From assembly GCA_900549335.1 (NCBI GenBank), contig UROJ01000061.1:1-8564 (forward strand): DNA of 8,564 bases, given 5' to 3'. The notes below the pieces were generated by a model, which made no database searches, was not told where the DNA came from, and saw only the letters and a list, made by a program, of their open reading frames with translations. The translations under genes were made by a program, and so were the position numbers. This DNA comes from an uncultured Collinsella sp. Its GTDB lineage: Bacteria > Actinomycetota > Coriobacteriia > Coriobacteriales > Coriobacteriaceae. Below, in pieces: positions 1 through 6,517 of this stretch (positions are counted from its first letter, which is position 1; each line of letters begins with the position of its first letter).

Positions 1-161
1 TGATTGATTTCTATGTTCTTCCGCATTATCTTACAGCACCATTTAAGAAAGTTACCGAGAAAATAATGACTGAGTTTTCGGATTTGAATCTATGCCCAAT
101 TAACAACCGTCAGGGAATTGTAATTGATGGTGAAGGTTCAAAGGTTATTTGCAAAGACTAA
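1..161 (+). CDS. C-terminal end of a probable S51 (peptidase E-like) family protein, 5' end outside the window
   Basis: An open frame enters from the left edge (first full codon at base 3) and runs 52 codons to a TAA at 159-161. No start codon is needed because the gene begins outside the window. The translation contains IDFYVLPHYL near its start, then a Lys-rich helix-like stretch, then PINNRQGIVIDGE. This resembles the last part of peptidase E-like proteins (family S51, class I glutamine amidotransferase fold), in which a conserved DF-x-LPHY strand is followed by a P-I-x-N/D-x-Q-x-I-x-V-x-G strand. The nucleophile Ser and the rest of the fold are not visible, so activity cannot be judged. 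Base composition is clearly more AT-rich than the rest of the window (for example many AAA, ATT and GTT codons), which suggests recent transfer, probably with the recombinase remnant just downstream. The family call rests on memory of the motif, not on a search. Confidence 0.62.
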   Translation, partial: IDFYVLPHYLTAPFKKVTEKIMTEFSDLNLCPINNRQGIVIDGEGSKVICKD

Positions 162-289
162 TTTAAAATTCCAGTTTGCTGCACTCGTTCCTAGCAGGGT
201 TTGGGTCAGGAGGGGCGCAAGAGACGGGAGGACCGTGTGCGCGTTCCTGCGCGAGGGCCGCGGGGAGGGGCTGCCTGGGTACGGCGCCT

Positions 290-430
290 GTCAACTCGGT
301 CTACGTCTTTGATGACCGGGTCGTACTCAATATCAAGTTCACGGATGATGCCAAAACGGTCACCCGTGAGGAAGTGTTGGGTTCGAGTGCTATGGACAAT
401 GTTCCAGCATGCTGGGATCGAACTCGCTAG
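290..430 (+). pseudogene. Remnant of the C-terminus of a large serine recombinase
   Basis: Codons 290-430 read VNSVYVFDDRVVLNIKF, then TDDAKTVTREEVLGSS, ending with TAG at 428-430. This closely resembles the extreme C-terminus of large serine recombinases of Firmicutes and Actinobacteria mobile elements, where a FVNSVYVYDDKIVLTFNY-like strand is followed by a T-K-T-I-T-x-E-E-V segment. Only about 45 residues remain. The catalytic N-terminal domain, the recombinase domain and the zinc ribbon are absent, and the frame upstream (176-289) is Gly/Arg/Cys-rich and does not look like the family. The gene is therefore a decayed or truncated relic. The bases at 162-289 hold no gene I can support and mark the switch from AT-rich to GC-rich DNA. 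The last 41 bases overlap the 3' end of the convergent DUF523 gene. In intact elements of this kind the recombinase gene often sits at one end, next to the attachment site, so this may mark an element boundary. Confidence 0.55.
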
Positions 431-851
431 CCGGAATCACACGGTACCCGTGGCGCAGCAGCAGGTCGACAAAAATACCGTTGCCCACGGTGAGCGTACC
501 GCTAAAGGTGCCATCGTAGACGCGACCCGCACCGCACGAGGGGCTACGATCCTGCAAGACGCACGCAGCGATCTCGGACGGGCCGCCTGCCTGCTCACAC
601 ATATCGAGCGCACGTTGGGCACCCAGGCGAAACTCGCGATCGACTGAGACGCCCTCGCAGGTACGGACCTCGCCGCTCACAATCTCGGACGGCTTGCGCG
701 GTGTGGGAAGGCCGCCAAAGACCTCGGGGCATACCAACAGGACCTCGGTCCCCGTGCGCTCGCAAGCCTCAACCAGCTCGCGATGGTAATTGTCGAGCCC
801 GTTATACTTGCAGCTCTCGCCCATCAAGCAGGCACTTACCACGATCTTCAT
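390..851 (-). CDS. DUF523 domain protein
   Basis: A 153-residue protein that matches the DUF523 family over its whole length: VSACLMGESCKYNG at residues 5-18, CPEVFGGLPTPRKPSE at 41-56 and SPSCG at 103-107. The conserved cysteines (8, 14, 41, 107) suggest metal or cluster binding, but the family has no settled function that I know of. The start at 851 is chosen because GAGGAG (861-866 on the plus strand) lies 9 bases upstream. The longer in-frame start at 896 would place the initiation region inside the ftsH terminator hairpin and add a non-conserved leader. The final residues after PASEF (FDPSMLEHCP) lie in the stretch shared with the recombinase remnant, so the native C-terminus may have been altered by an old insertion. 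The gene has no obvious promoter of its own between the terminator and its start. Confidence 0.9.
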   Translation of the reverse strand: MKIVVSACLMGESCKYNGLDNYHRELVEACERTGTEVLLVCPEVFGGLPTPRKPSEIVSGEVRTCEGVSVDREFRLGAQRALDMCEQAGGPSEIAACVLQDRSPSCGAGRVYDGTFSGTLTVGNGIFVDLLLRHGYRVIPASEFDPSMLEHCP

Positions 852-860
852 ATAACAACT

Positions 861-866
861 CTCCTC
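861..866 (-). promoter_or_regulatory. Ribosome binding site fixing the DUF523 start
   Basis: On the minus strand GAGGAG stands 9 bases before the ATG at 851-849. It directly follows the T tract of the ftsH terminator, which supports the short start over the upstream in-frame start at 896. Confidence 0.7.
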
Positions 867-870
867 ACGC

Positions 871-911
871 AAAATCGCCCCATTTGAGATGGACACTCAA
901 ATGGGGCGATT
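871..911 (-). terminator. Rho-independent terminator downstream of ftsH
   Basis: A perfect 16-base-pair inverted repeat (left arm 873-888, 7-base loop 889-895, right arm 896-911) with a GC-rich core (CGCCCC/GGGGCG). Read on the minus strand, the stem is followed by TTTT at 874-871. It begins 19 bases after the ftsH stop codon, and its orientation fits termination of ftsH transcription. It also ends only about 20 bases upstream of the DUF523 start codon. Confidence 0.88.
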
Positions 912-929
912 GACACAGCGCAACTAGTG

Positions 930-2822
930 TTACTGCTGCTTTGGCATCAGCGGATTCTCGCGCGTGAGAAGATTCATAAACTCCTCGCCCGTGATCGTCT
1001 CCTTCTTGTACAGATAACGAGCCAGCTCGTGGAGCTTAAACTTGTTCTCCTTGAGGATCTGCAGGGCACGATCGTGCGCATCCTCAATCAGCTTGGCGAC
1101 AATCGCGTCCACACGCTCCGCCGTACCGGGAGCGCAGGTAAGCGACGTGTCCTGGTTGAGGTACGCGTTCTGGACGGTACCGAGCGCCATCATGCCAAAC
1201 TCATCGGACATACCAAAGCGCGTCACCATGTTACGGGCGAGCTTGGTGGCCTGCTCGATGTCGTTGGCCGCACCGGTCGTCATCTCACCAAAGATGAGCT
1301 CCTCGGCAGCACGTCCGCCGCAGTAGACGGCGAGCTTGTCCAGCACCTCCTGGCGCGTGGTCAGGAAGCGCTCGTCCTCCTCGACCTGCATGGTGTAGCC
1401 CAGAGCGCCGCTCGTGCGCGGCACGATGGTGATCTTGGTAACCGGCGCAGAGCCCTTCTGGCGGGCGGCAACGATGGCATGGCCGATCTCGTGGTACGAA
1501 ACAACCTGCTTCTCGTGATCGGACAGCACCGTGGACTTGCGCTGCTGACCGGCGATGACGACCTCCACCGACTCCTCAAAATCGTCCTGCGTGGCGCGCT
1601 TGCGACCCTCGCGGACGGCACGCAGGGCGCCCTCGTTGATGATATTGGCCAGGTCGGCGCCCGAGGCACCGGGCGTAGCGCGGGCAATCGCGGTCAGGTC
1701 GATCGGCGGCTGCGTCTTCACGCTCTTGGCATGCAACTCAAGAATGTTCTTACGGCCGGTCAGATCGGGCAACTCGACGGGGATGCGGCGGTCAAAACGA
1801 CCGGGGCGCAGCAGGGCCGGGTCAAGGCTGTCGGGGCGGTTGGTAGCAGCGAGAACGACAATACCCTTGTGGTTATCAAAGCCGTCCATCTCGGTCAGCA
1901 GCTGGTTGAGCGTCTGCTCGCGCTCGTCGTTGCCACTAAAGCCGCCGCCATCGCGCTTCTTGCCGATGGTATCGATCTCATCGATAAAGACGATGCACGG
2001 GGCCTTTTCCTTGGCCTGCTTAAACAGATCGCGAACCTTAGCGGCGCCACGGCCGACGAACATCTCGACGAACTCAGAACCAGAAATACTAAAGAACGGA
2101 ACGCCCGCCTCGCCGGCAACGGCCTTGGCAAGCAGGGTCTTACCCGTACCCGGAGGGCCGACAAGGAGGGCACCGCGCGGCAGCTTGGCGCCGATCTCCT
2201 CGTAGCGCTGCGGCTTCTCCAGAAAGTCGACGACCTCCTTGAGGGACTCCTTGGCCTCTTCCTGGCCGGCGACATCCTTAAAGGTCACGCCCACATCCTT
2301 GGAGGCGATCACGCGAGCACCGGACTTGCCCAGTCCACCGCCGCCAAAACCACCGCCGCCAAAGTTCATCGAGGGACCGTCATCACCCATGGCCTTCTTC
2401 ATGCGGCGGTTGAGCCACCAGCCAATCAGGAAGAAAATCGCCATGGGAAGAATGAGGGTGAGCAGGTAGTAGGTCATCAGACCCGAGTTCTTATCGGGAA
2501 CGACCGACTCAAGCGAGGCGCCAGATTCAAGCACGCGATCGGTAAAGCCCGCGTCATTCGGCACACCGGTCGTCTTGTAGGCGATGTTCTCGTCCTCGCC
2601 CTTCTTGGTGTAATAAATCGTGTAATCGTCCGTGTTGTACTCGACCTTGTCGACACTCTTCTTATCGAGCGCTTTGACAAACGTCGAATAATCGGTCTTC
2701 GTAATCTGCTGCGTGTGACCGATGTTGGGGAACAGAACGGTCGAGAGCACGAGGTAGACGACGAAGGCGATGAGCACGTAGAGGATCATATTCCGTCTAC
2801 GTTTGTTGTCATCCATCTCCAT
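930..2822 (-). CDS. ftsH: ATP-dependent zinc metalloprotease FtsH
   Basis: A membrane-anchored AAA+ protease that unfolds and degrades membrane and short-lived cytosolic proteins, acting as a hexamer at the inner face of the membrane. Numbering from an in-frame ATG at 2837: transmembrane helix 1 at about 17-36, extracytoplasmic domain 40-115, helix 2 at about 121-143, a Gly-rich linker (158-170), Walker A GPPGTGKT 227-234, Walker B VFIDEID 283-289, second region of homology with [20 protein letters not shown] 331-350, zinc site HEIGH 449-453 and the likely third zinc ligand Asp526. HEIGH replaces the common HEAGH but keeps HExxH. All catalytic parts are present. The start at 2822 (630 residues, [10 protein letters not shown]) is preferred because GGAG lies 9 bases before it, while the ATG at 2837 (635 residues) has no ribosome binding site. 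Length is normal for the family. The gene is divergent from the corrinoid adenosyltransferase gene and ends at a clear terminator. Confidence 0.97.
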   Translation of the reverse strand: MEMDDNKRRRNMILYVLIAFVVYLVLSTVLFPNIGHTQQITKTDYSTFVKALDKKSVDKVEYNTDDYTIYYTKKGEDENIAYKTTGVPNDAGFTDRVLESGASLESVVPDKNSGLMTYYLLTLILPMAIFFLIGWWLNRRMKKAMGDDGPSMNFGGGGFGGGGLGKSGARVIASKDVGVTFKDVAGQEEAKESLKEVVDFLEKPQRYEEIGAKLPRGALLVGPPGTGKTLLAKAVAGEAGVPFFSISGSEFVEMFVGRGAAKVRDLFKQAKEKAPCIVFIDEIDTIGKKRDGGGFSGNDEREQTLNQLLTEMDGFDNHKGIVVLAATNRPDSLDPALLRPGRFDRRIPVELPDLTGRKNILELHAKSVKTQPPIDLTAIARATPGASGADLANIINEGALRAVREGRKRATQDDFEESVEVVIAGQQRKSTVLSDHEKQVVSYHEIGHAIVAARQKGSAPVTKITIVPRTSGALGYTMQVEEDERFLTTRQEVLDKLAVYCGGRAAEELIFGEMTTGAANDIEQATKLARNMVTRFGMSDEFGMMALGTVQNAYLNQDTSLTCAPGTAERVDAIVAKLIEDAHDRALQILKENKFKLHELARYLYKKETITGEEFMNLLTRENPLMPKQQ

Positions 2823-2831
2823 CTGCTTGAA

Positions 2832-2835
2832 CTCC
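2832..2835 (-). promoter_or_regulatory. Ribosome binding site supporting the shorter ftsH start
   Basis: GGAG on the minus strand lies 9 bases before the ATG at 2822-2820. It overlaps the second codon of the alternative start at 2837, which itself has no purine-rich site upstream. The support is moderate, since a four-base match can occur by chance. Confidence 0.45.
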
Positions 2836-2837
2836 AT

Positions 2838-2914
2838 CTACTGGGGTTGATAATGCTATCTAGAATACCCAACCCGAACGGCGATAAACCGACGCCGGGC
2901 ACGAAAGGACAGAG
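2838..2914. promoter_or_regulatory. Divergent promoter region between ftsH and the corrinoid adenosyltransferase gene
   Basis: The 77-base gap separates two divergent genes, so it should hold both promoters unless they lie inside the genes. The bases 2850-2870 are more AT-rich than their surroundings. On the minus strand TATTCT is a possible -10 element for ftsH. On the plus strand TAATGC, with TTGAAC about 18 bases upstream inside the ftsH start, is a weak match. No operator-like repeat is evident. AAGGA lies just upstream of the plus-strand ATG at 2915. Confidence 0.35.
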
Positions 2915-3400
2915 ATGGCATCACTGGAAGTCGGCAAGGTTCAAATCTATACGGGCGACGGCAAGGGCAAGACGACGGCTGCGCTGGGGCTCGCGCTGCG
3001 CGCCACGGGCTATGGACTTAACGTGCTCATGCTTCAGTTTGCCAAGAAGCTGCACTGCGCCGAACATGACGCAGCACCTCGATTGGGGCTACGCATCGTA
3101 CAAGCCAATCGCGATACGCCCGAAGCCTGTGCCGTACAGATCATGGAGCTGGCGCGCGAGCAGATTTGCCAGGTCGACGTGCTGATCTTGGATGAGCTGG
3201 GGGAAGCCATGCGACGGGGCTTTGTAACGCGCGAAGATGTCGAAGCATTGATCGCGATGAAACCGACCACCACGGAGCTCGTGCTCACCGGCCGCGGCTT
3301 GCTGCCCCTCGCCGACCTTGCCGACCTAGTAACCGAAATGCGCCCCGTCAAACACTACTTCGACGAAGGCCTCCTAGCCCGCCAAGGCATCGAATACTAA
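2915..3400 (+). CDS. CobO/BtuR-family cob(I)yrinic acid a,c-diamide adenosyltransferase (short form)
   Basis: A 161-residue protein of the corrinoid adenosyltransferase family, which transfers the adenosyl group of ATP to the cobalt of reduced corrinoids to make the coenzyme B12 form. Visible motifs are the P-loop YTGDGKGKTTAA at residues 12-23, the Walker B-like ILDE at 91-94, LTGRG at 124-128 and the family signature DLVTEMRPVKHYFDEG at 137-152, ending in RQGIEY. It is shorter than the roughly 180-200 residues usual for BtuR/CobO. The missing part lies between the P-loop and Walker B, where the corrinoid-binding Trp and Gly residues of larger members normally sit, and no Trp is present. It may therefore be a divergent or salvage-type member, and its activity is not certain. 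The start is supported by AAGGA 6 bases upstream. No other cobalamin gene is in the window, so it stands apart from a biosynthetic cluster. Confidence 0.87.
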   Translation: MASLEVGKVQIYTGDGKGKTTAALGLALRATGYGLNVLMLQFAKKLHCAEHDAAPRLGLRIVQANRDTPEACAVQIMELAREQICQVDVLILDELGEAMRRGFVTREDVEALIAMKPTTTELVLTGRGLLPLADLADLVTEMRPVKHYFDEGLLARQGIEY

Positions 3401-3401
3401 T

Positions 3402-3487
3402 TGATCCGAAGGGGACGAAGGGAAACGGATCCTCGACATCACGACGTAGAGCAATGAGCCGTTTTCCTCCGTCCCCCCCAGGGATCA
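3402..3487. repeat. Long imperfect inverted repeat filling the gap between convergent genes
   Basis: The left arm 3402-3428 and right arm 3459-3487 pair over most of their length. TGATCC pairs with GGATCA at the outer ends. Further in, GGGGACGAAGGGAAACGG pairs with CCGTTTTCCTCCGTCCCC with two mismatches in 18. The loop is about 30 bases (3429-3458). The repeat starts one base after the TAA of the adenosyltransferase gene and ends one base before the stop codon of the MATE gene, so it takes up the whole intergenic space. It could act as a bidirectional terminator, although no strong T tract follows it. Its size and imperfect arms also fit a dispersed REP-like element; this cannot be tested from one copy. 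Confidence 0.7.
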
Positions 3488-4838
3488 TTAGGCAGTGGCG
3501 CGGCCTAGCCAGTTGCCGCTGTGATGGTAGACGGTGAACATCGTGGCGGTGATTACCCAGGTTACGGGGTAGACCAGCAGCAGATGCTCGAGCGAGGGGT
3601 CGAGCGGCATAATCGCGAACACCCACGCCACACGGAGCACGACCGTACCGAAGATCGTGAGCATCATAGGCTGGAAGCTCACGCCGGCGCCGCGGATGGA
3701 GCCGGACGCATTTTCGATAATCGAGAAGATCGCGTAGAACGGCGCGATGAAATGAAGAATCGTCGTGGTGTAGGCCGATATCGCGGCATCGTCGATAAAC
3801 AGACGCGAAAGCGGGCCCGAAAACACCAGCAGCACGGCAGACAGGCCACCGATAAGCACAAATGAAAGCACGAGCGACGTGTGATATCCCTTTCGCATGC
3901 GATCGTAATTGCGCGCACCAAAGTTCTGCGCCGAGAACGTAGTAATCGACACACCAAGCGCCTCGGTCACCATCCAGATAATGCCGTCCAGGCGGCCGGA
4001 AAGGCCCCAAGCGGTCGTAACATCGGCTCCAAACGAGTTGACCGACACCTGAATCAAAACGTTGGAGATCGAATACGCCGCAGACTGAACGCCCAGCGGC
4101 AAACCGCACGAAAGCATGCTCTTGCAAATGCTGCGATCGATACCGAGCTTGGATAGCGACAACCGCCACGCCCCCGGAGCGCGCATCATGCGGATCACAA
4201 TCATCGTGGCATTGGTGCAGATAGTCAGCGCCACCGCGATGCCGCAGCCCAGCGCTTCCATGTGCAGCACGGCGACAAAAAGAATGTCGAGCGCCACGTT
4301 GACGAAGCAGCCGGAGGCAATAATGACCGCCGGACCGCGCGTGTCGCCCACGGCGCGCAACAACGCCGTCCCCATATTGAGCAGCAGCGCCGCAAACATG
4401 GCGGCAAAGTAGCAACGGGCATACGCCACACCCTCGGCCAGCAGCTCATGCGGTGTATTCATCAGCACAAGCATCGGCTCGACAAACACCATGCCCAGAA
4501 TGGAAATGACAATGCCGCCCACCAGCGCGAGCGTCATGGCCGTATGGACCGATCGGCTCAAGCGCTCGTCATCATGCTGACCAAAAAACTGGCCGGTAAT
4601 AACGGCACATCCAGCACCAACACCGACGCAAAAAACCAATGCAGAGCTCCGTGAGCACCATCGTGGCCTGAATGCCACCCAGCGCGAGCTTGCCGCCAAA
4701 CTGACCGACGATATAGGTACCGATAAGCGTGTAAGCCTGCTGAAAAAACGAGCTAAAGAAGATAGGGACGCACAGCGACAGCAGCTGCTGCCAAATAACG
4801 CCATGCGTTACATCGATAGCCGTAGATTTCTTAGCCAC
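3488..4838 (-). pseudogene. MATE family efflux transporter gene, frameshifted
   Basis: A multidrug and toxic compound extrusion (MATE) transporter, a roughly 12-helix membrane protein that exports drugs or metabolites using a Na+ or H+ gradient. The N-terminus (GTG at 4838, preceded by GGGGAGG) reads MAKKSTAIDV and continues through QQAYTLIGTYIVGQFGG to LCIGF at residue 69. There the frame breaks, and this frame stops at 4572. The rest of the protein, from FCVGVGAGCAVITGQFFG on, is in another frame down to the stop at 3488. The break falls exactly at six A (4630-4635; six T on the coding strand), and removing one base would restore a single 449-residue protein of normal MATE length. The rest of the gene is well preserved, so the lesion is recent, a sequencing error, or a phase-variable tract. 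The upstream gap 4839-4963 shows only weak promoter-like bases. The adjacent methyltransferase gene is on the same strand but 125 bases away. Confidence 0.85.
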
Positions 4839-4963
4839 ACGCCCTCCCCACTAGCGTACGTCATACAACAAAACGGCATTTTAAGACCAAAGCCAATACC
4901 AGCTTAGCACCGACCGGCGTAGGCCGAAACGCCCCGAACCAGAGTCCGGTGCGAATTAATTGC

Positions 4964-5878
4964 CTAGTGATACAGCCCCGGCTGGTAGTGGTACTCGTTG
5001 CTCACATGCGGGCACAGCTGCCAAAAGGCGACAGCACTTGCCGCGGCCACGTTGAGTGAATCGACCCCATGCGCCATCGGAATACGCACGGCGCGGTCGC
5101 AGCCTGCAATGGTCTTGGCGCCCAAGCCAGCACCCTCGGTGCCCATAAAGATTGCCAGGCGGTCAATCTCCTGGAGCGCGGGATCGTCCAGCGACACCGA
5201 ATCATCCGTCAACGCCATAGCGGCACACGAAAAGCCGGCATCGTGCAGCGCCGCCAGCCCATCATGCGGCCATACGCGCGCCTCGCTGCCAATGCGCGTC
5301 CAGGGCACCTGGAACACCGTGCCCATGCTCACACGGGCCGAGCGGCGGTACAGCGGGTCACAGCAAGTGGGGCTCACCAAAATACCACCGACGTTCAGTG
5401 CAGCCGCCGAGCGGAAAATCGCGCCGACATTGGTGTGGTCGACAATGCCCTCGAGCACGCACACGCGCACCGGGCGCTCACCCGCCGCCTCGACGACGCC
5501 ACTCAAGAACTCGGCTACCGGAATCTGGCGTGGACGACGGAATGCCGCGAGCGCACCGCGCGTCACGTTAAAGCCCGTCAGCTGCTCCATGAGTTCCATG
5601 GAGGCAACGAACACAGGAACCGGACCCGCGCCCTCGCGCACAACCAGGCGCTCAAACAGCGGCATCATCTGATCGAGCCAGCGCTCGCCCAAAAGAAAGC
5701 TCACCGGCTCGTATCCGGCGCGAACCGCGCGCTCGATGACCTTGGCACTCTCGGCGATAAAAATGCCCTTTTGCGGCTCCAGCACGCAGCGCAGCTCGCG
5801 CTCGGTCAGTCGCACGTAGGCATCGAGCCGCTCGTCCTCGAGCGAATCGATTCGCAGCACCTCAACGGCATCAGTCAT
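4964..5878 (-). CDS. SpoU/TrmH-family RNA 2'-O-methyltransferase
   Basis: A SPOUT-class enzyme that methylates a ribose 2'-OH in rRNA or tRNA using S-adenosylmethionine. Numbering from the ATG at 5878 (304 residues), residues 1-120 form a substrate-binding N-terminal part (LDAYVRLTERELR, GIFIAESAKVIERA). The SPOUT core follows with motif 1 NVGAIFRSAAAL at 150-161 (catalytic Arg in the N-x-G-x-x-x-R pattern), motif 2 IFMGTEGAGL at 243-252 and motif 3 IPMAHGVDSLNVAAASAVAFW at 266-286, which form the knotted cofactor site. All motifs are intact. The target base cannot be told from sequence alone. An in-frame ATG at 5911 would add 11 residues (MCCKEGCGLAA) that do not look like the family. Neither start has a good ribosome binding site, so the choice is uncertain. 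The gene lies 109 bases downstream of folA on the same strand and may be the last gene of the thyA-folA unit. Confidence 0.92.
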   Translation of the reverse strand: MTDAVEVLRIDSLEDERLDAYVRLTERELRCVLEPQKGIFIAESAKVIERAVRAGYEPVSFLLGERWLDQMMPLFERLVVREGAGPVPVFVASMELMEQLTGFNVTRGALAAFRRPRQIPVAEFLSGVVEAAGERPVRVCVLEGIVDHTNVGAIFRSAAALNVGGILVSPTCCDPLYRRSARVSMGTVFQVPWTRIGSEARVWPHDGLAALHDAGFSCAAMALTDDSVSLDDPALQEIDRLAIFMGTEGAGLGAKTIAGCDRAVRIPMAHGVDSLNVAAASAVAFWQLCPHVSNEYHYQPGLYH

Positions 5879-5987
5879 AGCAGCCAGCCCGCACCCTTCT
5901 TTACAGCACATCTATACCAAACGAGGCGACGCTAAGCGCCGCCCCATGCATTCAAACAATCCGATGATACCGTTCACGCCGGACGAT

Positions 5988-6506
5988 TTACGCCTCAACG
6001 CGACGATACGTTACGAACTCATAATCGACACCCTCGTCGCCCTCGCCCGAGGCAATCGTGGCAACACCGCCACGCCGCGCAATCTCCCACGCGGGATCGG
6101 CATCCAGATCGGGAAAGTACGTATCAACGTCATGCACGCAATGGTCGTGCGTGACCTCGGCCTCGGCGCAATACGGCAAAAACTGCCGATACACCTCGCC
6201 GCCACCGATCACCCACGCAACGGGCTCATCGGCTACCGCGGCGAGCGCTTCGTCGACGCTATGCACCACGTCGACACCCTCGGGCGCAAAGCCTTGGTCG
6301 CGCGTGAGCACAATGTTGCGGCGATTCTTGAGCGGACGCCCGCCGGGAAAACTTAGCAGCGTCTTGCGTCCCATAATGACCGGGCAGCCTTTGGTGCACG
6401 CCACAAAATGACGCATGTCGGCGCGATTGGACACCACCATGTCGCCCTCGCACCCAATACCCCAGTCATCGCACACGGCGACAATGGCGGAAAGCATACA
6501 CGTCAT
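5988..6506 (-). CDS. folA: Dihydrofolate reductase
   Basis: Reduces dihydrofolate to tetrahydrofolate with NADPH in the cytosol and is the target of trimethoprim. From the ATG at 6506 it is 172 residues long, a little above the usual 160-165. Visible family features are LSAIVAVCDDWGIGCEGD at residues 5-22, the acidic active-site residue Asp30 in RADMRHF, PVIMGRKT 42-49, SFPGGRPLKNRRNIVLTR 52-69, VIGGGEVYRQFLP 99-111 and DVDTYFPDLD 126-135. The ATG at 6506 is preferred because AGGTGA lies 5 bases upstream and overlaps the thyA stop codon. A GTG directly abutting the thyA stop (6515) is in frame but poorly placed. The gap to thyA is only 9 bases, so the two are almost certainly cotranscribed and perhaps translationally coupled. 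The pairing makes sense, since thymidylate synthase produces the dihydrofolate this enzyme recycles. Confidence 0.96.
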   Translation of the reverse strand: MTCMLSAIVAVCDDWGIGCEGDMVVSNRADMRHFVACTKGCPVIMGRKTLLSFPGGRPLKNRRNIVLTRDQGFAPEGVDVVHSVDEALAAVADEPVAWVIGGGEVYRQFLPYCAEAEVTHDHCVHDVDTYFPDLDADPAWEIARRGGVATIASGEGDEGVDYEFVTYRRVEA

Positions 6507-6511
6507 GCACG

Positions 6512-6517
6512 TCACCT
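6512..6517 (-). promoter_or_regulatory. Ribosome binding site of folA overlapping the thyA stop codon
   Basis: AGGTGA on the minus strand shares two bases with the TAG stop of thyA (6518-6516) and stands 5 bases before the ATG at 6506. This layout decides the folA start and suggests that ribosomes finishing thyA help initiation on folA. Confidence 0.6.

Noticed and set aside
376..430. A possible tRNA-like element around GGTTCGAGTGC and GGGATCGAACTCGC
   Set aside because: The bases look like a T-arm at first glance, but no cloverleaf, anticodon stem or acceptor pairing can be formed, and the region is explained by the recombinase and DUF523 reading frames.
449..453. The HEIGH zinc motif of FtsH as a sign of lost activity (residue numbers)
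   Set aside because: HExxH is intact and the middle residues vary among active FtsH proteins, so it is not a defect.
927..3185. A 752-codon open frame on the plus strand, antisense to ftsH
   Set aside because: It is the complement of a high-GC gene with strong third-position bias, which leaves few stops on the other strand. The translation resembles no family, and ftsH on the minus strand has every expected motif.
3348..4415. A 355-codon open frame on the minus strand within the MATE region
   Set aside because: It is rich in Arg, His and Cys with no membrane-helix pattern and crosses the inverted repeat. The MATE frame over the same bases has clear transporter sequence.
4630..4635. Programmed ribosomal frameshifting in the MATE gene
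   Set aside because: A six-base T run without a supporting downstream structure that I can see is weak, the required shift is +1, and MATE transporters are not known to use it. A tract-length change or sequence error is simpler.
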